Shown here: piece after piece, positions 1-6,605 of the stretch
Numbering within the stretch: the stretch's first letter is position 1
Layout of the letters: every line of letters starts with the position of its first letter
Assembly: GCA_938016235.1 (NCBI GenBank)
Contig: CALLPU010000178.1
Span: forward strand, 1 to 6,622
DNA: 6,622 nt
Source: an uncultured Granulosicoccus sp.
GTDB lineage: Bacteria > Pseudomonadota > Gammaproteobacteria > Granulosicoccales > Granulosicoccaceae
Reading direction: 5' to 3'
Translations under genes and position numbers: made by a program
Notes under the pieces: generated by a model
What the model saw: the letters and a program-made list of their open reading frames with translations, nothing else
Databases searched by the model: none
Told to the model about the DNA's origin: nothing

Positions 1-693
1 CTGAAATACGCCGTCTTTACTCTCATGCTCGACCTTGCCGAGATTGATGCCCTGGCTGATGCCCACTGGCTGTTTTCTCGCAACCGTTTCAACCTGTTTT
101 CTTTTCGGGATCGGGATTTTGGTGAACACCATCACGAATCCCTGACTGACTATGTTCATCGGAAACTGATCGAGGCCGGCATTCACACGATGCCCACACG
201 CATCCAGCTAAGTTGTTATCCGGCGGTGCTGGGGTATGTATTCAATCCGCTGAGCCTTTTCTACTGCCTGGATGAGCAGGGAGAGTGCTTCGCCATTGTC
301 CATGAAGTCCATAACACGTTCGGAGAACGCCACGCGTATGTGCTGCCGGTTAGCCAGAATGACGCCAATGCCGGGTCCTGGATCCACCAGCATGTGGACA
401 AGCAGTTGTTCGTTTCACCTTTTGCGCACATGGGCATGCAGTATCAGTTCAGGCTTAACCAGCCCGATCAGCGTCAGGTTGTCGTGATCAGGGCATCCGA
501 TGAAAACGGCGTGCTCATTACCGCAAGCTACACCGCGGAGCGCAGGCCAATCAGTACTGCCCGATTACTGCGGTACTTCATGATTTACCCGTTGCAGAGC
601 ATGAAGGTTGTTGCAGGAATCCACTGGGAAGCGTTAAGGCTTTATCTGAAGGGTGTTCCGTGGTTCAAACACCAGCCTAAAAGCATCACTTGA
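1..693 (+). CDS. DUF1365 family protein, 5' end cut by window edge
   Basis: The reading frame is open from base 1 and ends with TGA at 691-693, giving 230 visible residues. The first ATG (base 25) is probably internal, because family members begin with a further 20 or so residues (a motif like YRGxVxHxRxxPxxHxFxY) before the segment seen here as KYAVFTLMLDLAE. Family hallmarks are visible: WLFSRNRFNLFSF near the start, LGYVFNPLSLFYC (bases 232-270), HEVHNTFGERHAYVLPV (301-351), KQLFVSPF (400-423) and, near the C terminus, KVVAGIHWEALRLYLKGVPW (604-663). These agree with DUF1365 along the whole length, so only the N terminus is missing. The biochemical function of DUF1365 is not established. 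The gene habitually sits directly before a cyclopropane-synthase-like methyltransferase, as here with a 28-base gap, so a role in the same lipid modification is inferred. No signal peptide can be judged because the N terminus is absent. Confidence 0.9.
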   Translation: MKYAVFTLMLDLAEIDALADAHWLFSRNRFNLFSFRDRDFGEHHHESLTDYVHRKLIEAGIHTMPTRIQLSCYPAVLGYVFNPLSLFYCLDEQGECFAIVHEVHNTFGERHAYVLPVSQNDANAGSWIHQHVDKQLFVSPFAHMGMQYQFRLNQPDQRQVVVIRASDENGVLITASYTAERRPISTARLLRYFMIYPLQSMKVVAGIHWEALRLYLKGVPWFKHQPKSIT

Positions 694-721
694 TACACCG
701 AATTGCGAAAGAATAAAAATA

Positions 722-1975
722 ATGTCAGATCTTGAGAATCAATCCATAGGCCCTGCGTTACCCGCGGGCTATCGACTGCATCGGGTGCTCGGCAGCCTGA
801 TTGGCCGGCGATTCGACCATTTGCTGGACGGTATCAAGATCGGTCAGCTGAGTATGACCTGGCCAGACGGGCACACCACACGGCATGGGACACGTTCAGA
901 CGACCCTGCACAGAACGCCCACCTGGTGCTGAACAACTTCAAGCCTATTCGTCAGGTGTTGCAATTTGGCGAAAACGGGTTTGCCGAAAGCTACCTGCGG
1001 GGAGACTGGACCACCGACAGCCTGCGCAACCTGTTCACTGTGATCATGAACAATGAAGGAGAGGTGGCAGCAGTCACGGCCGGTAGCCGTCTTGCGCGCA
1101 TGATCAACTCCATTCGGCATGGCAGAAACCATAATTCTCTGCGCGGCAGTCAGCGCAACATCGAGTTCCACTATGACTTGGGCAACCCTTTTTACAAGCT
1201 CTGGCTAGATAACACCATGAGCTACTCATCTGCGGTTTTCGAAGCAGATGAATCGTTGGAAGCAGCCCAGGAAACCAAGCTGGTGAAGGTGGTTGATGCG
1301 TTGAAACCGGCTGCCGGCGCCAGAGTGCTGGAGATAGGATGTGGTTGGGGAGCCATGGCGCACAAGTTGGCCACGGCAGGTGAGTGTCGGGTGGAGGGTA
1401 TCTCCCTGTCACAGGAGCAGCTTAAATACGCCAGACAGAACAACAGCGTTGTGGCTGCAACAGGTCACCTCGGCAGCACGGAATTTCGCTATCAGGATTA
1501 TCGCGAAGTTCAGGGCAAATTCGACCACATCGTCTCCATCGAAATGTTTGAAGCGGTGGGCGAGCAGTATTGGGCTACCTACTTCAGCAAACTCGCCGAG
1601 TTGCTTGAACATGGCGGCTCTGCCGTGCTGCAGGTGATCACCATTGCAGAAGAGCGGTTCGAAGAATACCGTGCCAGTCCCGATTTCATTCAGCGCTATA
1701 TATTCCCCGGCGGCATGCTGCCCAGCAAGGAGCGCCTGCGTAACCTGATTGACGAGGCAGGGTTTGATCTGGTGGATACAGACTGGTTCGGTCACAGCTA
1801 CGCGATCACGCTCGAACGTTGGCGTGAGCGTTTTGATCAGGTTGCCCGCGACGTCACCGCGCAAGGCTTTGATGAGCGCTTCTTGCGTATGTGGCGGTAC
1901 TACCTGAGCTATTGCGAGACAGGATTCCGATTCGGCAGAACCGATGTGGGTCAGCTCCTGCTGTGCAAGCGATAA
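722..1975 (+). CDS. Cyclopropane-fatty-acyl-phospholipid synthase family SAM-dependent methyltransferase
   Basis: A 417-residue SAM-dependent methyltransferase acting on acyl chains of membrane phospholipids. Residues about 1-140 form the N-terminal domain of Cfa-type enzymes. The catalytic domain shows HYDLGNPFYKLWLD (150-163), YSSAVF (168-173), the SAM-binding VLEIGCGWG (202-210), MFEAVG (275-280), FIQRYIFPGGMLPS (322-335), HSYAITLERW (358-367) and MWRYYLSYCETGFRFG (390-405). Compared with E. coli Cfa, catalytic Cys139 is Ser170 and His266 is Gln304, while Glu239 (Glu277) and Ile268 (Ile306) are kept. This pattern fits the BfaB/UfaA1/UfaM-like C-methylating branch better than true cyclopropane synthases, so I withhold the symbol cfa. 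The ATG at 722 is chosen because an in-frame ATG at 653 would overlap the DUF1365 gene and add 23 residues with no family resemblance. The ribosome-binding site is only a weak GAAAGA. It is probably co-transcribed with the DUF1365 gene. The family assignment is sure; the product is not. Confidence 0.93.
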   Translation: MSDLENQSIGPALPAGYRLHRVLGSLIGRRFDHLLDGIKIGQLSMTWPDGHTTRHGTRSDDPAQNAHLVLNNFKPIRQVLQFGENGFAESYLRGDWTTDSLRNLFTVIMNNEGEVAAVTAGSRLARMINSIRHGRNHNSLRGSQRNIEFHYDLGNPFYKLWLDNTMSYSSAVFEADESLEAAQETKLVKVVDALKPAAGARVLEIGCGWGAMAHKLATAGECRVEGISLSQEQLKYARQNNSVVAATGHLGSTEFRYQDYREVQGKFDHIVSIEMFEAVGEQYWATYFSKLAELLEHGGSAVLQVITIAEERFEEYRASPDFIQRYIFPGGMLPSKERLRNLIDEAGFDLVDTDWFGHSYAITLERWRERFDQVARDVTAQGFDERFLRMWRYYLSYCETGFRFGRTDVGQLLLCKR

Positions 1976-2186
1976 ACTTTGTTGCCGTAGCTGACATCGA
2001 GTGCGTTACGCTGCACCGGACTGTTGGCTGCAAACCGCTGTACCTCTCTAAGGCAGACGCCGAGACGCCCCGGTATCTGATCTGAGGAATAGGCCACACC
2101 GTACAGGCACCATGCGCGGCAAGCTGTAGAAAAACCGGTTGCTCATGGCATCAATCGGTCGGGATATCATGAAGGCAATGGGTACG

Positions 2187-2774
2187 ATGAACCTAAGATT
2201 CCTGTGTACCGCCGCGCTCCTGGCGTCATTCTGTGGAGTATTGAGCGGGTGTTCAGATATGAAGATAGACGAGGTGAGTAGCCCAACGCCAACGTTCGAT
2301 TTCACAGAGTTTTTCTCTGGTCATACGCGTGCCAGTGGGTGGTTCTCTGATCGATTCGGCAAGCCCAGAAGACATTTCTGCGGTGATTTTCTAGGTACGC
2401 AGGATGGTTCGGTATTTGTGCTCGACGAAAAGCTGTACTACACCGACGGTGTTTATGAGGAGCGTGTGTGGCGGGTTGAAATTTCGGACAGCGGTGTGTT
2501 TCGGGCCGAATCAGACTCTCTGGTGGGTGCTGCCACGGGTCAATTGACCGGTAACATGCTGGCGATGGAATACGCCATGAACGTGAAAATCGAAGAAGAT
2601 CGTGAATGGGAGCTGGACATGAAGGACTTTATGATTCTGCAGCCAGACGGCAGCCTTCACAACATCACGCACGTGCACAAATGGGGCATTCGCATTGGCA
2701 CGGTATCTACGCAATACCAGCATCATGATGGTGATTCTCTGTGCACGACACTTAGCGGTCAGGCCGCAGAGTAG
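2187..2774 (+). CDS. DUF3833 family lipoprotein
   Basis: A 195-residue predicted lipoprotein. From the ATG at 2187 the N terminus reads MNLRFLCTAALLASF..., a short basic start, a hydrophobic stretch and a lipobox LSGC with the lipidated cysteine at residue 22. Ser at +2 (Asp only at +3) points to outer-membrane sorting by the Lol rule. The mature part matches DUF3833: FDFTEFFSG, a GWFSDRFGKPRRHF segment, FVLDEKLYYTDGV, ERVWRVE, GAATGQLTGNMLAMEYAM and a C-terminal HKWGIRIGTVSTQY. Family members are about 180 residues, in line with this one. The start is uncertain: ATG codons at 2145, 2169 and 2178 and a TTG at 2139 are in frame, but 2187 gives the most compact signal peptide and has AAGG 11 bases upstream. 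Function is not established. DUF3833 genes commonly accompany DUF1365/Cfa-like clusters, so a role at the outer membrane linked to the modified lipids is inferred. The 211-base gap before it leaves room for its own promoter. Confidence 0.85.
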   Translation: MNLRFLCTAALLASFCGVLSGCSDMKIDEVSSPTPTFDFTEFFSGHTRASGWFSDRFGKPRRHFCGDFLGTQDGSVFVLDEKLYYTDGVYEERVWRVEISDSGVFRAESDSLVGAATGQLTGNMLAMEYAMNVKIEEDREWELDMKDFMILQPDGSLHNITHVHKWGIRIGTVSTQYQHHDGDSLCTTLSGQAAE

Positions 2775-2787
2775 GGTAGCCTCGGCA

Positions 2788-3600
2788 TCAGCCTGAGCAT
2801 GAGAACTCAGGAACTGCTTCGTACGTTGCCCGTTTAATACTGAATATTCCGTCCATTCGCGTTTGACGAGCGAGCTCGGTATCCGCAGCGATGGCCTTTA
2901 CCCAACAGGTGCGCAGGGTGTGAGCGAACTCGTCCCATGACATGCCATGATCTGACGCGGTGTTGTTGGCAAGGTGGCGGGAGCAGACAAGCGGTAGTGA
3001 CGGCGTGTACGGTGTTGTTCCTATTGTGTGCAGTGATTCAGCACTCGGCTCATAGCGTTTTGCCAGGTCCCACGACAGCGGATCAACGGCACACAGATCA
3101 GCAGAATGTTCTGCCACTGCTCGTATGGACGCCCTATGACTTCCTGTCTCCAGCGGCGTTGATTCAAACTGACCGTCGCTCAACATCTTTTCCGCGTGGA
3201 ACGCATTCAGCAGAGCATGACAGCCAGATTGCGAATGTTGGGAGTTGATGGCGATACGCCGGTGTCGGTATTGAGAAACATGCGTACTGGAATCATCCCT
3301 GCGGACCAGCACGGCACTGGCGTAGTATCCGTTTCGACACAGTGGCACAGCGTAGCCAGGCGTGCCAATGAGTTGTACCTGATCTTTCAGGATGTGCACC
3401 AGCGGATACCCGCAGGTCTGTGATAGCAAGGTCTGGGGATGAAGCCACTCTCCCATCGGCTCACCTCTGGAGAGTGATGCCGGCAACCCGCCAATACCTG
3501 ATTGGTGCAGCTGTGTTTTGAGCAATTCCCAGAATTGATCGTTGAAGGGCTGCTGTTCGGGCCAGTCGTACATGGGCAGGCTCACGTGATAATCAGCCAT
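2788..3600 (-). CDS. PhnD-like phosphate/phosphonate-type substrate-binding protein without signal peptide
   Basis: A 270-residue protein resembling the compact PhnD-like periplasmic-binding fold (ABC phosphonate/phosphite binding family). Recognisable segments are SLPMYDWPE (residues 7-15), the first strand of the fold; LLSQTCGYP (58-66); VQLIGTPGY (75-83); GYYASAVLVRRDD (91-103); INSQHSQSG (118-126), the usual ligand-contact loop; TGSHRASIRAVAE (152-164) followed by ADLCAVDPLSW (167-177); and TPSLPLV (199-205). The fold begins at once after the initiator, with no hydrophobic leader or lipobox, so it is predicted to be cytosolic. No permease or ATPase is visible nearby. ATG 3600 is preferred over GTG 3624, because AGGGGG lies 7 bases before the ATG and the extra eight residues from GTG look non-conserved; the GTG would instead overlap the desaturase stop as GTGA. 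It is translated just after the desaturase and is surely in the same operon. The ligand is unknown; a sensory or enzyme-like role instead of transport is inference. Confidence 0.85.
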   Translation of the reverse strand: MADYHVSLPMYDWPEQQPFNDQFWELLKTQLHQSGIGGLPASLSRGEPMGEWLHPQTLLSQTCGYPLVHILKDQVQLIGTPGYAVPLCRNGYYASAVLVRRDDSSTHVSQYRHRRIAINSQHSQSGCHALLNAFHAEKMLSDGQFESTPLETGSHRASIRAVAEHSADLCAVDPLSWDLAKRYEPSAESLHTIGTTPYTPSLPLVCSRHLANNTASDHGMSWDEFAHTLRTCWVKAIAADTELARQTRMDGIFSIKRATYEAVPEFSCSG

Positions 3601-3607
3601 GCCGCTG

Positions 3608-3613
3608 CCCCCT
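3608..3613 (-). promoter_or_regulatory. Shine-Dalgarno site deciding the start of the PhnD-like gene
   Basis: On the minus strand this reads AGGGGG and ends 7 bases before the ATG at 3600. It lies just inside the alternative 5' extension from GTG 3624, which would encode MTPPGGSG. The proline/glycine-rich translation of that stretch is most simply explained as a ribosome-binding site read as codons, so the ATG start is favoured. Confidence 0.6.
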
Positions 3614-3620
3614 GGAGGCG

Positions 3621-4532
3621 TCACGCTGATCGGTCATTCGGGTGAGTTCTCAGCACCGGATGCGCCACCGGATAACGCGGGCGGAATGCATGGTGCCGGA
3701 AAAGCATCCAATACCCTTGGATCATGTGATCTCCCGACTGTGTTGCATAGCGTTCGCGGTAGCGATGCGGTATGTGGTACCAGGGCAGGTTGGGATCGTC
3801 ATGATGCACTCTGTGGTAGTTATTGTTCAGGTACAGCAATCCCATGAATTTACCCGAAGAGACTATCGCCGAGCGTTCCTCGATCTGCTCCTTGGGTAAA
3901 TGCTCCGCATAAGCGCGCAATAGAAGCAGAGCGGTAGCCGGCCACACCGCTAACAGCAGGTAAGTGAGTATGGAGACGCCCAGAATATCTAGCCATAGTA
4001 GAACGGGAGTAACACCGATGAGGTGCTTGACCCAGCTGTGCAACACACCCGGGCTCCTGTTGCGCAGCAGTTTCCACTCATTCTTGAACAAGCGCACATA
4101 CATGATCCACGGTCCGAGCACGATTCTGCCCAACAGCGTGTTGTTGGCAATCAACAGTCTTTGATGGGGTGCAGACAGTTGCCGCCAGTCGCCAGCAGCC
4201 ATGAAGTAGCTTTCGGTGTCGTCAAACGGATCGGTCAGCAACCAGTCGCGATGATGCTTCAGGTGTAAGTCTTCAAACCGCTCAAAAGGCAATAGAAGCC
4301 CGATGGCAAGAGATGCCAGAGTCGAGTTAAACGTTTGCCAGCGAGTTGGGTGGCCATGGATGACTTCATGCTGCAGTGAGGAGTGCTGCGTCAGCAGTAG
4401 CCATAAAAAAACATAGGGCCACCACGCACCGGCACCGATCTGCCATGTCAATAACGCCCACAGGCCATAAACCCCGGCAAACAACATCAGCGTTGGCCAC
4501 TCGATAGCGTTTAAAAACGACTTGCCTGTCAT
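3621..4532 (-). CDS. Membrane fatty acid desaturase (three-histidine-box family)
   Basis: A 303-residue integral-membrane di-iron desaturase/hydroxylase-family protein. Counting from the in-frame GTG at 4535 one codon earlier (304 residues), histidine box 1 is HEVIHGH (56-62), box 2 HLKHH (91-95) and box 3 HRVHH within LNNNYHRVHHDDPNLPWY (236-253); a further conserved-looking His lies in AEHLPKE (210-216). Hydrophobic segments at about 14-31, 37-50, 132-148, 172-190 and 190-207 provide the membrane helices, with all histidine boxes expected on the cytoplasmic side. The family uses O2 and an electron donor to desaturate or hydroxylate acyl chains; the substrate cannot be read from the sequence, and a carotenoid-type hydroxylase is a less likely alternative. 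The tmcA stop and this start overlap (GTGATGA): ATG 4532 shares one base with the stop, GTG 4535 shares four. GGAGA lies 10 bases before the GTG and 13 before the ATG, so either start is possible. Its stop lies 20 bases before the PhnD-like ATG. Confidence 0.92.
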   Translation of the reverse strand: MTGKSFLNAIEWPTLMLFAGVYGLWALLTWQIGAGAWWPYVFLWLLLTQHSSLQHEVIHGHPTRWQTFNSTLASLAIGLLLPFERFEDLHLKHHRDWLLTDPFDDTESYFMAAGDWRQLSAPHQRLLIANNTLLGRIVLGPWIMYVRLFKNEWKLLRNRSPGVLHSWVKHLIGVTPVLLWLDILGVSILTYLLLAVWPATALLLLRAYAEHLPKEQIEERSAIVSSGKFMGLLYLNNNYHRVHHDDPNLPWYHIPHRYRERYATQSGDHMIQGYWMLFRHHAFRPRYPVAHPVLRTHPNDRSA

Positions 4533-6532
4533 CACGGCTGGCTGGTCTCCAGAAACGTTGCCACCTGCTGTCTCAAGTCATTGTCTCTTTTTCGCTGTGA
4601 GCCCGTTGTGCTCATTGGAAAGTGAATCAGCCCACGATTGGCAAGACGTGACAGCGCCGCATGAGTGTCTTGAGCGCTGCGCTGACCATTGGCAAACTGA
4701 GTCAGTAGCGCCTCGTCATGCCGATCGTCGAACCGTTGGGTCTCGTTGGCAGAATCACGCCAGTGTTGGTTGTCCTGATGTATGCGTATGGCTTGTTGTG
4801 CAACGCGTGACACGGTTGTATTAAATGACTTGATCACCGCGACTGAATGTAGCCCCGTGCGTGGATTCAAACGGTGCCCCACATGAAATTCGTCATAGTG
4901 GTTGGAGCGCCAGAACGCCTTACTGATGGGATCGGCTGCAAAGCTTGCTCCAAATGCCCGAACATCAAGGTCGGCGGAGTCATTCATCAGTGAGGATTCC
5001 ACCGTCTTGAGCATCATCGACCCCAAGCCGCGCTGGCGGTACGGCGTGTCAATGGAGATTCTGATAACTCTGGCATACCGCTGGCTCAACGCATCTGGGG
5101 AATTGGCCATTTGCGCCAGCAGTTGCGGCAAGAGCTGGTGTTGCAGGCGGCGGCGTTTATTGACAATATCCGAATGCAAGGTGGCATCGACACAACCCTC
5201 CACACTGACAACGATAACGCCCAGTATGTCTGGCCACTGCTTTGCGTGTAGAACCCACAAGCGCACACCATCACCATCGACCAGGTGCTGCAAGTCCTGG
5301 ACGGTGGTCTGGTAGTGTGTCTTGCGCAACAGATGAAAAACGCGCCTGAGGGTTATTTCATCTTCCGCCAGTTCCGATTGCGACAGCTCTCGCACAGACA
5401 GGGGTAGATACTGGTGCTGGCTGATGTCGATAGGTGTAGCGGCTGCTGACTGATGTTGAGCGTCTGGTGCGGCGCTAAGCACCATTGCATTGATGAAATG
5501 CTCAACCGGGTCATCAGCTCCCCATCGCCATGAGACGCGGGGTGTCAAGCAGAGCCTGCGTCGATTCATTGTGTCTATGTGTGCCGTAAAACGGATCTCA
5601 AAAGCACGGCCGGCACTTTCGTAACCTTCAACGGTTGTGCAAAAAATAACGTGGTGGTGTAACGAGAGGAGTTTTTCGAGAAGGCTGATCGGCAGGTTGC
5701 CCGCTTCATCGACGAGCAAGACGGATGCGGCGGATGTGTCTATTCGGTGTGGATCAACCACCACCCTTTGTGGCGATTTGACGCTGTGATGGAAGCTGTT
5801 TAGTGCAGCACTGTTTGCTGCCGTGACGGCGTAATCCCTGTGTTGATCAGTCAACCAGGCTGCGATTTTACCGAGCAGGGTGCTTTTGCCACGGCCTCTA
5901 CGTCCGGTAATGGTGATACAACCCGGCTCGGAGTCGCTCAGAAAATGGCAGGCTTGCTGGAGCAGTTCGTCCTGCTCGCGCTGTGCTGATTGATATAGAG
6001 CGCCTGAGAATTCTCCGGCGTGTGGCGTTGCCAGTGACAGGGCTGTTGTCAGTGCTGACACCTGGAGATTGGCGGAAGCTGCCATACATCGATGGATCGC
6101 ATTCGGGAATAACGTTTCGTGGTGGTCAAGCAAACGGTAAAAGCGGCGCCCAAAGTGACTGACGTTGTCGGGGTTAGCACAGGACGCCGTGTTTAGTGTT
6201 CGGGGAGCCACCAGTAGCAGTACACCACCGGCTTGTACGGTACCTGCCAATGCTGCCAATAATCCGGCATCCAAGGGTTCTGAAAGCTCGTGCACCATCA
6301 CACGGTACTCTTGCCCCAGCAAATGAGTAATGCGATCTGCGCGATCTGCAATGGTTTGTGCCGGTACGACACATATACCGGGGATGTGTTCAGCGTTGTG
6401 GGAGGGAAGCCAGTGTGCTGACGCGTTTTCGAGGCAGACAAGCTTGCGATGCTGCAGGTTCTCATGACCTGTGAATAGAGAACTTGCAATAAGGTTAAAT
6501 TCCCCGGGATTACTGACAATATGGCGTGACAT
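4532..6532 (-). CDS. tmcA: tRNA(Met) cytidine acetyltransferase TmcA
   Basis: TmcA makes N4-acetylcytidine at the wobble position (C34) of elongator tRNA(Met), using acetyl-CoA and NTP hydrolysis, and so prevents misreading of the AUA codon. The 666 residues are close to the E. coli length (about 671). In order: an N-terminal DUF1726-type domain (about 1-190, including AGGVLLLVAPR at 101-111); an RNA-helicase-like ATPase with Walker A GRRGRGKST (210-218), Walker B VLLVDEAGNLP (271-281) and the family motif TTVEGYESAGRAFEIRF (299-315); a GNAT acetyltransferase with the acetyl-CoA loop YRQRGLGSMML (498-508) and GASFAADPISKAFWRSNHY (528-546); and a C-terminal tRNA-binding tail. All key motifs are intact. 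The ATG at 6532 is the natural start; only a weak GAAG lies 11 bases before it. It is the first gene of the visible minus-strand block and overlaps the desaturase. An operon link to lipid genes is not something I would expect for tmcA. Confidence 0.96.
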   Translation of the reverse strand: MSRHIVSNPGEFNLIASSLFTGHENLQHRKLVCLENASAHWLPSHNAEHIPGICVVPAQTIADRADRITHLLGQEYRVMVHELSEPLDAGLLAALAGTVQAGGVLLLVAPRTLNTASCANPDNVSHFGRRFYRLLDHHETLFPNAIHRCMAASANLQVSALTTALSLATPHAGEFSGALYQSAQREQDELLQQACHFLSDSEPGCITITGRRGRGKSTLLGKIAAWLTDQHRDYAVTAANSAALNSFHHSVKSPQRVVVDPHRIDTSAASVLLVDEAGNLPISLLEKLLSLHHHVIFCTTVEGYESAGRAFEIRFTAHIDTMNRRRLCLTPRVSWRWGADDPVEHFINAMVLSAAPDAQHQSAAATPIDISQHQYLPLSVRELSQSELAEDEITLRRVFHLLRKTHYQTTVQDLQHLVDGDGVRLWVLHAKQWPDILGVIVVSVEGCVDATLHSDIVNKRRRLQHQLLPQLLAQMANSPDALSQRYARVIRISIDTPYRQRGLGSMMLKTVESSLMNDSADLDVRAFGASFAADPISKAFWRSNHYDEFHVGHRLNPRTGLHSVAVIKSFNTTVSRVAQQAIRIHQDNQHWRDSANETQRFDDRHDEALLTQFANGQRSAQDTHAALSRLANRGLIHFPMSTTGSQRKRDNDLRQQVATFLETSQP
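4546..4550 (-). promoter_or_regulatory. Ribosome-binding site of the desaturase, inside the tmcA 3' end
   Basis: GGAGA on the minus strand, embedded in the last codons of tmcA. It lies 10 bases before the GTG at 4535 and 13 before the ATG at 4532. With the overlapping stop and start codons, this suggests translational coupling of the desaturase to tmcA. Confidence 0.5.
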
Positions 6533-6538
6533 AAATGT

Positions 6539-6557
6539 TTTTACTTCACATGTAAAA
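6539..6557. repeat. AT-rich inverted repeat just before tmcA
   Basis: TTTTAC (6539-6544) and GTAAAA (6552-6557) are perfect 6-base inverted arms around a 7-base spacer. The element ends about 6 bases before the tmcA ATG and covers its weak ribosome-binding site. It could be an operator or a weak hairpin, or chance in an AT-rich leader. Confidence 0.3.
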
Positions 6558-6585
6558 CAGTCGAGTTTGCGTAGACTTCAGTTAT

Positions 6586-6605
6586 CGAAAGTGTGGTGAC
6601 TTTCG
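6586..6605. repeat. 7-6-7 inverted repeat upstream of tmcA
   Basis: CGAAAGT (6586-6592) and ACTTTCG (6599-6605) form perfect 7-base arms around GTGGTG, 54 bases before the tmcA start. No T-tract follows on either strand, so it is not a typical intrinsic terminator. It may be a regulator-binding dyad for the tmcA operon or for a gene beyond the right edge. Confidence 0.4.

Noticed and set aside
653..721. Extended start for the methyltransferase at ATG 653, adding 23 residues
   Set aside because: It overlaps the conserved C-terminal end of the DUF1365 gene, and the added residues do not resemble a Cfa N terminus. ATG 722 fits the family better.
1409..1864. 151-codon open frame on the minus strand inside the methyltransferase gene
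   Set aside because: It is antisense to conserved Cfa motifs and its translation resembles no known protein; it is a shadow frame.
1891..2085. Small plus-strand frame of 64 codons bridging the methyltransferase end and the intergenic gap
   Set aside because: More than a third of it is an out-of-frame reading of the methyltransferase. The rest has no recognisable motif and no ribosome-binding site.
2078..2107. TGATCT, 18 bases, TACAGG: resembles an RpoE/ChrR-type promoter (as I recall TGATCC-N18-TAAGA) before the lipoprotein gene
   Set aside because: The -35-like part and spacing agree, but the -10-like part matches poorly, and a single partial hit is expected by chance.
2133..2140. AACCGGTT palindrome in the gap before the lipoprotein gene
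   Set aside because: Eight-base palindromes are common by chance and no second copy or promoter context supports a binding site.
2781..2811. Possible bidirectional terminator: CTCGGC/GCCTGAG and CCTGAG/CTCAGG dyads in the convergent junction
   Set aside because: The stems are only about 6 bases, one is bulged, and no T-tract follows on either strand. Both overlap the last codons of the PhnD-like gene.
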